Positions 42,490-53,062 of a DNA stretch of 64,000 nucleotides are shown here, one piece after another. The DNA comes from Rhodospirillaceae bacterium (GTDB taxonomy: Bacteria; Pseudomonadota; Alphaproteobacteria; Rhodospirillales; Rhodospirillaceae): positions 114,985 to 178,984 of the forward strand of contig NSIP01000006.1 in NCBI GenBank assembly GCA_002737725.1, given 5' to 3'. Position 1 is the stretch's first letter. Every line of letters starts with the position of its first letter. Made by a program: the position numbers and the translations under genes. Below the pieces are notes generated by a model. That model saw only the letters and a list, made by a program, of their open reading frames with translations, was not told the origin of the DNA and searched no databases.

Positions 42490-43908
42490 TCACAGCGAAT
42501 TCAAGAACGCGAGTAAATCCGCCCGCGTTTCTTTTGAAGCGGTGCGGAAGTTCTCTTTGGCGTTTTGCGCTTCGCCGCCGTGCCACAGAATAGCTTCAGA
42601 GACGTTGTGCGCTCGGCCATCATGCAGCAAGAGCATATGGCCATTCACTTTTTGCGTCAGGCCTAAACCCCACAGTGGCGCGGTGCGCCATTCTGTTCCG
42701 CTGGCCAACCAATCGGGTCGGTTGTCGGCTAATCCTTCGCCCATGTCGTGCAGCAGCAAGTCCGTAAACGAGTGAAAGGTCTGCGCACGCAGTTCAGGTA
42801 ATGCTGCATCAGGCGCAGTGATCAAAGTCGGCATGTGGCAATCCGCGCAGCCCATGTCGCGAAACACACGTTCGCCTTGTTGCACTTCTGGCAAACCGTG
42901 ACCGCGTTGGCGCGGCACGGCAATCAATTGCATATAAAGCAGCAGGTCATCGAACTGCGCGTCGGTGATCTCGATGCCATCGGGCGGATTTGCTTTTTTT
43001 GCTGCAGCCACACAGGCATCTTGCGTCGGCCGGCACAGATCGCGCGGTAACACGCGCGTCGATAGTCCCATGTCGGTCAGGGCTGCGTTCGAATTTTGCT
43101 GCTTCAGGCTGGCCACATTGGCCTTCCAGCCAAAGCGCCCAATGCGTTTTTTGCGCGCAGGAACATCAAAGACGCGGTTGACTCGCCCGGAAATGCCATC
43201 GCCGTTGCGATCATCAGGATCAGCCAAGGCTTCGAGCGTGCTTTCGGGCACGGACTCGAGCAGGCCGAGGCCAATCACGGGGTTAGAGACGCGAAACGAC
43301 GTCATTACTTCAGCCGGAAATGGTCCGTAGCCGGGTTCACTCAAACGCACCTTTGGCGCGCGTAAGGTGTAGCTGTTGCCATCTCCATAAGCGCCGTTGA
43401 TCTCGGTCCAGCGTATTTCAGGTCGGGCTTCCGGCGGTACACCTTCAATGGCGCGATCCCGAATTTGATCACCATAAATGGGCACCGGATTAGGCCCGCC
43501 ATTGGGGTCGGTTCCCGGCACCGAGATTCGCACCAACGAGGTATCTAAAGTTTGGCGCGGACCAGTGGGGGGTGATCCTCGACCGTTCTCGAGATGGCAT
43601 TTGAAGCAGGAGTTGCGATTAAAAAACGGTCCCAATCCATCGAAGTCAGGGTCAGGCCCCGGGGCGGGCGACCAGTCTGAGGTAAACACAAGATTGCCGC
43701 GCTTAAACGCCGCTTTGTGGAGATCGGGCGCATTACCAGCCACGAACGTAAAAGCGTCCTTGGTTGCCACGGGCCGCGTTGTCTCGCCACCGAGTTCAGG
43801 CGTTAGCGGGGTCGCGAGTAACTGCGCACGCAAGCTATCGTGCTGACCCAGCGCCAACGACGGCAGGGCCAAGGCGAGCAGCGCGATCATTTTTGCGGCA
43901 GGCGTCAT
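42490..43908 (-). CDS. Di-heme c-type cytochrome (DUF1111, putative peroxidase/thiol oxidoreductase)
   Basis: A 472-residue exported protein (MTPAAKMIALLALALPSLALG-QHD). Two heme c sites are visible: SCFKCHLENGRG (CxxCH) and GCADCHMP (CxxCH), with GLGLLESVPESTLEALADPDDRNGDGISGR between them, a DUF1111 signature. The family is a relative of di-heme cytochrome c peroxidase, often with iron-regulated exported proteins of the ICP-like peptidase group. It is likely periplasmic and takes part in redox chemistry or peroxide handling. It is transcribed away from groESL, and 212 bases separate the two genes. Confidence 0.88.
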   Translation of the reverse strand: MTPAAKMIALLALALPSLALGQHDSLRAQLLATPLTPELGGETTRPVATKDAFTFVAGNAPDLHKAAFKRGNLVFTSDWSPAPGPDPDFDGLGPFFNRNSCFKCHLENGRGSPPTGPRQTLDTSLVRISVPGTDPNGGPNPVPIYGDQIRDRAIEGVPPEARPEIRWTEINGAYGDGNSYTLRAPKVRLSEPGYGPFPAEVMTSFRVSNPVIGLGLLESVPESTLEALADPDDRNGDGISGRVNRVFDVPARKKRIGRFGWKANVASLKQQNSNAALTDMGLSTRVLPRDLCRPTQDACVAAAKKANPPDGIEITDAQFDDLLLYMQLIAVPRQRGHGLPEVQQGERVFRDMGCADCHMPTLITAPDAALPELRAQTFHSFTDLLLHDMGEGLADNRPDWLASGTEWRTAPLWGLGLTQKVNGHMLLLHDGRAHNVSEAILWHGGEAQNAKENFRTASKETRADLLAFLNSL

Positions 43909-44005
43909 GCGTTAACCTTCAGTCTCTCTAAGGTTACTACAGACAGCGCCTGGGGTCTGCCAGTCGATCTCGCCAGAAATACTCTCAATTTCATCAGGCC
44001 CGGCC

Positions 44006-44034
44006 TTGACTCCTGGGGCCACCACCCCTACATG
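44006..44034 (+). promoter_or_regulatory. groESL promoter
   Basis: TTGACT (44006-44011), 17 bases, TACATG (44029-44034). Shifted by one base, the same DNA reads CTTGAC and CCCCTACAT, close to the alphaproteobacterial sigma32 pattern, so dual use is possible. It ends directly at the CIRCE element. Confidence 0.55.
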
Positions 44035-44035
44035 C

Positions 44036-44062
44036 GTGGCACTCAGCATTGAAGAGTGCTAA
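44036..44062. promoter_or_regulatory. CIRCE element, HrcA operator
   Basis: GTGGCACTC (44036-44044), nine bases, GAGTGCTAA (44054-44062). The consensus is TTAGCACTC-N9-GAGTGCTAA: the right arm is perfect and the left arm differs at two of nine bases. It lies between the promoter and groES, the classical position for repression by HrcA. Confidence 0.9.
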
Positions 44063-44120
44063 CACACCTTCGACGCTCAGAAGAAAATACATTATTTTCA
44101 ATATCTTAACGGAGGATCAC

Positions 44121-44408
44121 ATGAAATTTAAACCGCTGCACGACCGGGTCGTGGTTGAGCGAGCAGAATCCGATTCCAAGACCAAGGGCGGCATCATTAT
44201 CCCCGACACGGCAAAAGAAAAGCCGATGGAAGGCAAAGTCATCTCCGTGGGCCCCGGCGCGCGTGATGAGAACGGCAAGTTGCAGCCGCTCGACGTCAAA
44301 AAGGGCGACCGCATCCTTTTCGGCAAGTGGTCAGGCACCGAAGTGAAGCTCGACGGCAAGGATCTCCTGATCATGAAGGAATCCGACATCATGGGTATCA
44401 TCGAGTAA
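44121..44408 (+). CDS. groES: Co-chaperonin GroES
   Basis: A 95-residue protein of normal length that caps GroEL. Family marks: [33 protein letters not shown] (mobile loop), [34 protein letters not shown] and [15 protein letters not shown] 44121 has GGAGG 8 bases upstream; the upstream in-frame ATG at 44049 lies in the CIRCE region and is not used. It is controlled by CIRCE and is followed 54 bases later by groEL. Confidence 0.98.
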   Translation: MKFKPLHDRVVVERAESDSKTKGGIIIPDTAKEKPMEGKVISVGPGARDENGKLQPLDVKKGDRILFGKWSGTEVKLDGKDLLIMKESDIMGIIE

Positions 44409-44450
44409 TTCAACCCGATCATTCCAACACCAAGACCAATTCAAATTTAA

Positions 44451-46106
<1,656 letters not shown>

Positions 46107-46132
46107 GATCAGTCCATCTGATTGTGAAAATG

Positions 46133-46164
46133 AAAGAGCCGGGGGCAACCCCGGCTCTTTTTTT
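46133..46164 (+). terminator. Strong rho-independent terminator after groEL
   Basis: AAAGAGCCGGGG (46133-46144), loop GCAA, CCCCGGCTCTTT (46149-46160) and a T-run to 46164. The end of a convergent decayed gene overlaps the T-run. Confidence 0.95.
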
Positions 46165-46690
46165 ATGGGGTGCTTTGCTCACGCACCTCGACGTTCATGT
46201 CTTTCAAAGTGCGGTTACGTCGCGCGAAGCGCCACAGCGGCCACAGTCGTGCAGCGCGACCTCCAGCAGCTTCCACAGCGCGACCCAGCGAACAATCAGC
46301 AGGCCTTCATCGAGCACGCGCGAGGCGGTGGCGTCGTCATTGACCAAGACTTGACGGACGAAAGGGCACGTGAACAAGAATGCTAGACCAATGACCAGCG
46401 ACACCACGCCGGTTCTGAGCAGTCGGCGCAAATCTTCACGGGCCACCCATTCGCGATAGGCAAAATAGTTGTTCACGGCCGCGCCGAAGTGCTGCCCTGC
46501 GGCGCTGGCCACTTCGTCAGCGGGTAAATGAAACGCGAGTTTTGCATGACGCGGATCGCCAATCTTGGGTGGCGCATTTAAAATGTAGGCATCCACTTCT
46601 GGGTCAAGCTCTTTGTGGCTGAAGGGCCCGGATCACGGCCACTGAACAACTGCGCTACCGTCCCGGCGCTCACATCAATCACATGCACGC
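46163..46690 (-). pseudogene. Decayed membrane-protein gene (frameshifts)
   Basis: Reading through lesions gives a protein of about 170 residues: VIDVSAGTVAQLFSGRDPGP, SHKELDPEVDAYILNAPP, AYREWVAREDLRRLLRTG, a hydrophobic pair of helices, and DEGLLIVRWVALWKLLEVALHDWWPLW near the end. The order recalls a conserved alphaproteobacterial inner-membrane family of unknown function with an LDPEVDAYI start and a WxPLE-like end. A one-base loss turns TGG-TGG into TG-TGG near 46238 and ends the main frame early; a second frame change lies near 46627 before SHKELD. It is probably inactive. Its last codon overlaps the groEL terminator. Confidence 0.65.
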
Positions 46691-46864
46691 CGCCTTCTTG
46701 GCGGTAATGGTGCACCGACCCTCAGCCCTCGCCGGGCGCATGTACGGGCGTTGTAATGGGTGTCTTGGCGGTGAACGCAGGAGTTGCCATGGCGCTCCAT
46801 GCCGCTATGGTGCGGCCATTGTATAACGATAGTATTGCAAATAATCAGCCAGGACGCCGCCCTG

Positions 46865-47446
46865 ATGTCGATCAAACCCACAGCCTCTTTTATGAAAGCC
46901 GCTGGACTGCTAGCTTTTTTGTCGCTGACGCCATTTTCGATTTACTTCATGTACAATCGATCTGGCGGGCCGGAATCGCAGAAGGAAATGACCTTCCAGA
47001 AAAACCTGCGTTACGCCTTCATGGCCGAATCTAATGCCATTGATCTGGCACCCTTGACGGCGTGGCCGTGGGTGAGGGTGTGTGCGGTCGATGCCGGAGT
47101 AACGCGCGAAGAGTTCAAGAAAATCATTGGGTTCGACTACAAAAACTATGACGAAATGCATTGGTTGCCGCTGAAGACTCATTGGTCATTGGTGTTCATT
47201 GACTACGAACGCGAGGCCAGTTGGGGCACGGCGCACCCGGTCACGCCGGTACGTATTCCACGTGCTGCCTTGGCCAATGCGACGTTTCCCGAGGGCGTGA
47301 AAGGCGTGTGCGTACCCCGCGAAACAGCGCGCTTGGTGTTCGCGCGCGGCGCAGCGCCTGTGGGCGCCTCGCCGATTATGGCAGAGTTGAAACACGCGCC
47401 TGTGTTGACGTCATCTGAAACTGAAAACAAACCCAGTACCCCCTAG
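46865..47446 (+). CDS. Hypothetical protein with one N-terminal transmembrane segment
   Basis: About 193 residues, not recognised. One hydrophobic segment, FMKAAGLLAFLSLTPFSIYFMY, is followed by a soluble region with a WPWVRVCAVDAGVTREEFKK motif and a REASWGTAHPVTPVRIPRAAL segment. The N-terminus is uncertain: ATG 46865 is chosen, another ATG lies at 46892, and the frame extends back to 46784. No strong ribosome site was seen. It may be an anchored periplasmic protein. It does not overlap its neighbours, and its relation to the toxin-antitoxin pair downstream is only positional. Confidence 0.6.
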   Translation: MSIKPTASFMKAAGLLAFLSLTPFSIYFMYNRSGGPESQKEMTFQKNLRYAFMAESNAIDLAPLTAWPWVRVCAVDAGVTREEFKKIIGFDYKNYDEMHWLPLKTHWSLVFIDYEREASWGTAHPVTPVRIPRAALANATFPEGVKGVCVPRETARLVFARGAAPVGASPIMAELKHAPVLTSSETENKPSTP

Positions 47447-47530
47447 TCCAGTAAACGAGTGGGGAGACGCCCCGAACGCGATGCCACGTCTCTGTCTTGC
47501 GAGGGCGACGCAAACGCTTATTATTTGCAG

Positions 47531-47758
47531 ATGTCCTGGCAATATTTTATTGTGATAGATCCAGCCATGCGAAGCGGTAAACCGCATATCGCGGGGACCA
47601 GCATTACCGTCTCGGATGTGCTTGAATACCTCGCGGGCGGCATGGGCGAGGCGGACATCCTGGCTGATTTTCCTGACGTCAAATCTGAGCACATTCGCGC
47701 CGTGCTGGTCTTCGCAGCCGAACGTGAGCGTCGGCTTTCCGGTCCTTTCGCGGCGTGA
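47531..47758 (+). CDS. DUF433-family antitoxin (VapB-like)
   Basis: A 75-residue protein with the DUF433 pattern: IVIDPAMRSGKPHIAGTSITVSDVLEYLAGG, then ADILADFPDVKSEHIRAVLVFAAER. DUF433 proteins pair with DUF5615 PIN-like toxins as antitoxins. The stop overlaps the toxin start by four bases (GTGA/ATGA-type), the usual arrangement. I chose ATG 47531; the frame opens earlier at 47459. The antitoxin is intact while the toxin is not. Confidence 0.85.
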   Translation: MSWQYFIVIDPAMRSGKPHIAGTSITVSDVLEYLAGGMGEADILADFPDVKSEHIRAVLVFAAERERRLSGPFAA

Positions 47759-48095
47759 AGCTTCTCTTCGGCGAAAATCTCAGCTTCAAGCTCGCAGTAC
47801 GGCTCAATGTTGAATATCTCTATAGTTCCTATGTGCGCCTCGTCGGCTTGCGCGGAGCATCTGACCAAAAAATTTGGCAATACGCTCGCGATAACGGATT
47901 CATTCTTATATCCAAAGACGATGACTTCCGCGATTTTAGCTTGGTTCATGGTGCTCCGCCCAAGGTCATACTACTCACAGTCGGCAATGACGGCACCCAA
48001 CATATTAAAAACTCTTATGAACCAAGCGCAAGGAGATTGAAGAGTTCGTTGCTGCCGAGCTGGAGTCTTTGTTGATCTTGCAGAGCAAGAGCTAA
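47755..48095 (+). pseudogene. DUF5615 PIN-like toxin, decayed (active-site Asp lost, C-terminal frameshifts)
   Basis: The frame starts KLLFGENLSFKLAVRL, where the family reads KLLFDENL: the first catalytic Asp is Gly. The middle is well kept (LRGASDQKIWQYARDNGFILISKDDDF, APPKVILLTVGN). From about 48010 the expected C-terminus is split between other frames: TLMNQAQ, then EIEEFVAAELESLLILQSKS with TAA at 48093. Two one-base indels are needed to restore it. A lost catalytic residue plus two frameshifts make toxicity unlikely. It overlaps the DUF433 antitoxin and is convergent with the helicase gene. Confidence 0.8.
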
Positions 48096-48098
48096 GTT

Positions 48099-50879
48099 TC
48101 ACAATGGTAATGGCGGGGAACCAAGAAATACTCTGATCTCGCGCACCGCATCGGCCATGCCCAGTCGTTCGTACCGCGCATCGAGCGGGAATGCACCCCT
48201 GAGGCGTGAGGGCATCATCGGATCCAGCAGCACAAACACGCCGCGATCTGTCTCGCGGCGGATCAATCGGCCAAAGGCTTGTTTCAATCTCAGCCGTGTC
48301 ACCACATCGTCGTACACGCGTTTGCCAAAAAACGTGCGCCGCGCTTTGTGCAATATATCAGGCCGCGGCCACGGCACGCGATCACACACCACCATACGCA
48401 GCGAGCGCCCCGGCACATCCACGCCTTCGCGCAAGGCATCTGTGCCTAGCAGGCAAGCATTTTCCTCGGCGCGGAAAATATCGACCAACGTTCCGGCGTC
48501 CATGTCATCGACATGTTGGGCGTAAAGCGGGAGACCTGCGTGCTCCAGCGGCGAGGAAATTTTGCTGTGCACGTCTTTCAGCCGCGCGATGGATGTAAAA
48601 ATCCCCAGCGCACCGCCGCCCGCCGCCATGAACAACTCCCGAAACGCCGCTGCCACTTGGGCCATGTCATCTTTGCGCACGTCGATGATGACTAAAACCA
48701 AAGTGTTTTTGGCATAGTCAAACGGCGAGGCTTGCGAACTGCGCGCCAGTTGCGCGCCCATATGTAGGGCACCTACGCGCCGCTCGGCGGCGGCCCAATC
48801 GGCGTCTATTTCACCGCTGCCATCCAGCAATGTTGCCGACGTCACCGCAATGCCGTGCGCTTGGTCGGCAATCGCGCGTGCAAAAGGTAATGTGGGGTCC
48901 AGCCAGTGCCGATGCAGACCCACATCAAAGTCGTGGCCATCAACGCGGTCGATACTAAGCCAGTCAATAAATTCAGGCGGCGTTTCGCTGCGCAGGGCTT
49001 TCAGCATGTCACGCCAGGCAATCACGTCCATCAATCCGCGCCGTTCAAGCGTGCGAATGAGCGCTTCGATGCGTATGCGGGCCGAGGTTTCCAGTGTTTC
49101 GGCATCGGCGTCGAGTTTGGCTTTGAAGCCCGCCACTAAACGCCGCAGCGGAGACTCGAGGCGATGAAGTTTCTCATCCAATGCGGCGGCTGCTTCCAGC
49201 AACCCAGCAACTGGCGTTGTCGCTTCGGTTTCCAGCGAGTAGGGCGATTTCGCGTCAGCGCGGGCATAAACTTGCTGGCGAACAAAAGCGAGAAACTCCT
49301 CGGCTGCTCCGCTGCCCTGTTCGTCCTTGATACGATTGCGCCAACCTGGCCCCGGCAGTACGCGCGCTGCGGTTAATGTTTCATCTAAGGCATTGAGCAA
49401 TAATTCGGGTGAGGATGTGCCCTCGGCGATTAAATCTTCAGCGCGTTTCTTCAAACCGCGCGCTCGTCCGCTGCCTTTATCTTCAGCCCCCAGCAGCCAG
49501 CGCCGCAATTCAGCGCCTTCCATGCCGCTGAGATGGGCGGAGAAGGCTGAGTCTGCCGCCTCAAAAATATGATGACCCTCGTCGAAGATATACCGCGTGG
49601 GCCGCGTGCCATCGTCAAGCCCGCCCATGGCGGCTTGCACCATCACCAAGGCATGGTTGGCCACAACAATATCGGCGTAACGCGCGCGGCGCACGGTGCG
49701 CTCGACGAAGCACTTTTGATAGTGCGCGCATGCCGCATAAATGCATTCGCCGCGACGGTCGGCCAAAGGCAGCGTTTTCTCGCGGCCAAAGATTTCCATG
49801 ATCCAGCCAGGCAAATCGCTGCCGATCATGTCGCCGTTGTCGGTCACCAAGGCCCATCGCGCCATCAAGCCCAGCAAGATGGCATCGGTGGGCTGCGTCG
49901 AGAGCCGATTGACAGCTTCTTCAAAGTTCAAAAGGCAAAGATAATTCTCGCGGCCCTTGCGAATCACCACGCGACGTTTTTTGTCGTCGTGGTCAGGGCA
50001 TAGGCGATCGAGTTCATCATTCAATTGGCGTTGAAGATTGCGGGTGAAGGTTGAAATCCACACCGTGCCTTCGTTTTTCTCGGCCCACAAACTTGCCGGC
50101 GCGATGTAGCCCAAGGTCTTGCCCACGCCCGTGCCTGCTTCGGCCAGCACCAGATGTGGCGCATCAAGTTCTTCGCGGGGTTGAAAGGCTTGCGTGACTT
50201 CGCGCGCGAAACTCACCTGCTGTGGTCGGCGTTCTGCTGCCGTGCCTAAAAGCTGTTCCAATCGTTCGGCCGATTCATCAGGCGTGATGGCGTTATTGGC
50301 GGGCGGGGCCGGTGGAGCGCGCTCTTGCCATTCGGGCAATCGCGCCCACACCCGCAAGCCAGAGCCCACACCAAATTCACCTGTGTCAGCCTCATCGCCG
50401 CCCAATGCGGCCAGCACGGTCGGCCCCCATGGCCAGCGGGCCCGCGCCATACTGGCAGCGATAGTGCGCAGCGGCTTGGCCTCTATTTCCGGGATCAGGG
50501 CCAGCTCGTTAAGTAGGGCCAGACAGATGTTGGCCAGCAAGGCTGGCTTGTCCTCAATGCTTTTGGCGCGCGGCAGGCCCATCGCTTGGGCAAGGCCATC
50601 AACGGTTGGAACCGCAAACCTGGCGGGGCGCGTAAAGGCAAACAGTTCCAGCGCATCAGCGGCTTCAAAGCGCTCCAGCTTCAGTCGTTTTGCTGTGGCC
50701 CGGGCATGGCAAAGAATCATATTTTTACGCGCCACCACCTGGGCGGCTTTGGCCGTGGGCAGCACTTTTACTTCGCCGTCAGGGTCCAGTATGGCCGCGT
50801 CCGACCATTCGGCCACAATAATGTGGACCAGCGGTAAACCGACGCGGCGGGAAGAGGGGGTTGGGGCGGAGGCGCTCAT
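48099..50879 (-). CDS. DinG/XPD-like ATP-dependent DNA helicase
   Basis: A 926-residue superfamily 2 helicase of the XPD/DinG/YoaA group. Walker A is AEAGTGVGKTLGY (about residue 260), the Walker B box is FDEGHHIFE (DEGH), and the C-terminal helicase motif VI is QAFGRLIRRETDRGVF (Q...GRxIR). Cysteines CLLNFEE and CIYAACAHYQKC lie in the position of the Fe-S cluster. An N-terminal part of about 230 residues precedes the helicase core. I chose ATG 50879; the frame opens at a TTG at 50912. It is likely to act in replication repair. The gene stands alone, divergent from lysK. Confidence 0.9.
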   Translation of the reverse strand: MSASAPTPSSRRVGLPLVHIIVAEWSDAAILDPDGEVKVLPTAKAAQVVARKNMILCHARATAKRLKLERFEAADALELFAFTRPARFAVPTVDGLAQAMGLPRAKSIEDKPALLANICLALLNELALIPEIEAKPLRTIAASMARARWPWGPTVLAALGGDEADTGEFGVGSGLRVWARLPEWQERAPPAPPANNAITPDESAERLEQLLGTAAERRPQQVSFAREVTQAFQPREELDAPHLVLAEAGTGVGKTLGYIAPASLWAEKNEGTVWISTFTRNLQRQLNDELDRLCPDHDDKKRRVVIRKGRENYLCLLNFEEAVNRLSTQPTDAILLGLMARWALVTDNGDMIGSDLPGWIMEIFGREKTLPLADRRGECIYAACAHYQKCFVERTVRRARYADIVVANHALVMVQAAMGGLDDGTRPTRYIFDEGHHIFEAADSAFSAHLSGMEGAELRRWLLGAEDKGSGRARGLKKRAEDLIAEGTSSPELLLNALDETLTAARVLPGPGWRNRIKDEQGSGAAEEFLAFVRQQVYARADAKSPYSLETEATTPVAGLLEAAAALDEKLHRLESPLRRLVAGFKAKLDADAETLETSARIRIEALIRTLERRGLMDVIAWRDMLKALRSETPPEFIDWLSIDRVDGHDFDVGLHRHWLDPTLPFARAIADQAHGIAVTSATLLDGSGEIDADWAAAERRVGALHMGAQLARSSQASPFDYAKNTLVLVIIDVRKDDMAQVAAAFRELFMAAGGGALGIFTSIARLKDVHSKISSPLEHAGLPLYAQHVDDMDAGTLVDIFRAEENACLLGTDALREGVDVPGRSLRMVVCDRVPWPRPDILHKARRTFFGKRVYDDVVTRLRLKQAFGRLIRRETDRGVFVLLDPMMPSRLRGAFPLDARYERLGMADAVREIRVFLGSPPLPL

Positions 50880-51008
50880 GTGGCAAGAAGACTTATATAT
50901 AAAGTCGACCAATCTCTAGTGTACATGTCGGGCCACCATCCGGCCTCTGCTTGACCTCCGGTGGGCTGCCGCCTACACACCCAATTCATTTCTAGCCCCA
51001 GATCATTC

Positions 51009-52601
51009 ATGACCACCGCAGATCACGCTCGTAGCTCCAACGCCTGGCCATTCCAAGAAGCACGGTTCTTATGGAACGACCGGCTGAAGGCCAAACTGCC
51101 TGAGAAGGGCTATGTGCTGTTCGAGACGGGCTATGGCCCTTCGGGCTTGCCGCACATCGGCACCTTTGGCGAAGTGGTGCGCACCACCATGGTCCGCCGT
51201 GCGTTCGAGCTGGCAACGCCTGGAATTAAAACCCGGATGTTTACCTTTTCCGATGACATGGATGGCTTGCGCAAGGTTCCCGATAACGTCCCCAACAAAG
51301 AAATGATCGCGAGCCATTTGGGCAAACCGCTGACCAGCATCCCCGATCCGTTTGGAACCCATGACAGCTTCGGGGCTCATAACAATGCGCGGCTCAAAGC
51401 GTTCCTGGATCGTTTTGGCTTCGAGTACGAATTCAAAAGCTCAACGGTTAGCTATAAAACCGGCGAGTTTGATGCCGCACTGTTGCGTGTGCTTGAGCAT
51501 TATGACGACATTATCAATGTCATCTTGCCGACGCTGGGGCCCGAGCGCCGCGCGACCTACTCGCCATTCTTGCCCATCTGCAAAAAAACCGGCGTGGTGC
51601 TGCAAGTTCCCATTGTTCATCGCGACGTTGCCGCTGGAACCGTCGTCTATGAAGACGAGTCTGGCCAAAAGATTGAAACGCCTGTCACGGGTGGCCATTG
51701 CAAACTACAATGGAAGTGCGATTGGGCCATGCGCTGGTACTCGCTGGGCGTTGACTATGAAATGTCGGGCAAAGACCTGATTGATTCCGTCAGGTTGTCG
51801 AGCCGCATTTGCAATATCCTCGGCGGCATTCCCCCGGCCAACCTGACCTACGAGTTGTTTAACGATGAACTTGGGCAAAAGATTTCCAAGTCCAAAGGCA
51901 ATGGCATCTCGGTCGATGACTGGTTGAAGTACGCGCCACCCGAAAGCTTGGCACTCTATATGTACCAGAAGCCCAAGGCGGCGAAACGTTTGCATTTTGA
52001 TGTTATTCCTAAAGCGGTTGACGAGTACGTCGATTTTCTCGACAAATTTTCGGCTGAGGACGATGCCAAGAAGCTCGAAAATCCGGCCTGGCATATTCAT
52101 GGCGGTAAGCTGCCAACGGAATCAGTTCCGCTCACTTTCGGATTGCTGCTTAATCTCGCAGGCGTTTGCCATGCCGAGGGGCCACAGGTGATGTGGGCGT
52201 ATGTCTCGCGCTATGCGCCGGGCACCACGCCTGCGTCTGCGCCGATGCTCGACAAGTTGGTAAAATATGCAGTCGCGTACTACAGCGATTTCGTCAAACC
52301 GGCGAAGTTCTATAAAAAAGCCTCTGCCGACGAAATAACCGCCCTGGTTGATTTGCGTGACAGTGTTTCTACGTTCACCGGCGAACCCACGGCTGAATTG
52401 CTTCAAACCCTTGTCTTTGAGGTGGGCAAACGCCACGCGGCGACATTCCCCTTGTTGCGCGATTGGTTCAAGGCGCTGTATCAAATTCTGCTGGGCCAGG
52501 AACAGGGGCCGCGAATGGGCTCGTTCATTGCGCTTTTTGGGATCAAAGAGTTGCTGGCTTTGCTCGATCGGGCGATCAAAGGGGACAACCTCGCAGCTTA
52601 A
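51009..52601 (+). CDS. lysK: Class I lysyl-tRNA synthetase
   Basis: A 530-residue class I enzyme that charges tRNA-Lys. HIGH-type motif [10 protein letters not shown] at about residues 45-54 and KMSKS-type motif [10 protein letters not shown] at about 298-307. Other marks: [38 protein letters not shown] and [14 protein letters not shown]. Class I LysRS is found in archaea, spirochaetes and alphaproteobacteria, and not in most other bacteria, so it supports the taxonomic reading. I chose ATG 51009 (no strong Shine-Dalgarno) over 50961. It stands as a single gene. Confidence 0.96.
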   Translation: MTTADHARSSNAWPFQEARFLWNDRLKAKLPEKGYVLFETGYGPSGLPHIGTFGEVVRTTMVRRAFELATPGIKTRMFTFSDDMDGLRKVPDNVPNKEMIASHLGKPLTSIPDPFGTHDSFGAHNNARLKAFLDRFGFEYEFKSSTVSYKTGEFDAALLRVLEHYDDIINVILPTLGPERRATYSPFLPICKKTGVVLQVPIVHRDVAAGTVVYEDESGQKIETPVTGGHCKLQWKCDWAMRWYSLGVDYEMSGKDLIDSVRLSSRICNILGGIPPANLTYELFNDELGQKISKSKGNGISVDDWLKYAPPESLALYMYQKPKAAKRLHFDVIPKAVDEYVDFLDKFSAEDDAKKLENPAWHIHGGKLPTESVPLTFGLLLNLAGVCHAEGPQVMWAYVSRYAPGTTPASAPMLDKLVKYAVAYYSDFVKPAKFYKKASADEITALVDLRDSVSTFTGEPTAELLQTLVFEVGKRHAATFPLLRDWFKALYQILLGQEQGPRMGSFIALFGIKELLALLDRAIKGDNLAA

Positions 52602-52666
52602 AGCAATCGTGCTGCGTGGTCGTTAGATGCCCTAAGGGCGGCAAGACCCCTTATCTTATGCTCTAT

Positions 52667-52921
52667 TTACAGCACTGCACATATGCTGATGCCGCGCCGA
52701 AACTTGATGGCCAAAGAGCCCAGCACCGGAAGCATACCCTGAGCACGAAATTTGCCCCATACACCGTTGCGAATCATCATGGCGATGCGCGCGATATCCA
52801 TAAAGCTGGAATGGCAGCCATTCGTGAAGTAAAGGTTGAAGTCAATGTCGGTGGGTAGGCAGCGGTACTGATAGCGCGCTTCATCAAAAAAGCCGACAGA
52901 CTTGCCAAACCTCAGGCCCAC
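52667..52921 (-). pseudogene. Remnant of a thioesterase-type (4HBT) gene
   Basis: An 84-codon frame reads CLPTDIDFNLYFTNG, then SFMDIARIAMMIRNGVWGKF and MLPVLGSLAIKFRRGIS, close to the N-terminal half of acyl-CoA thioesterase-like proteins (usually PTDID-N-H-NN-RYLSFMDLGR...GSSxIRFRR), which are about 170 residues. The sequence then ends at ICAVL. The C-terminal half is missing, the catalytic H-N-N region is altered, and the start is only a GTG. It is probably a remnant of a gene from the adjacent fatty-acid degradation locus. The rest of the 52602-53061 region has no other gene. Confidence 0.6.
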
Positions 52922-52998
52922 CCACGCAGTAAGGAGCGTTCACGACATGCGGAAGATCAGGTTCATGTCTGAAGCCTCGGCGCGGAGTCTTTGATTTG

Positions 52999-53062
52999 GT
53001 CGCATTTTCACCGATTGACCCTTTTGGGCCAAGCGGAAGACCACTTCTCGGGAAAATGCGAC
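52999..53062. repeat. 11-base inverted repeat at the end of the acyl-CoA dehydrogenase gene
   Basis: GTCGCATTTTC (52999-53009) and GAAAATGCGAC (53052-53062) are perfect inverted arms 42 bases apart. The right arm touches the stop codon of the dehydrogenase gene. Sequence of this type occurs as an intergenic element in Rhizobiales-like genomes. It may fold in the mRNA and end or protect the operon transcript, but no T-run is present. Confidence 0.55.
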
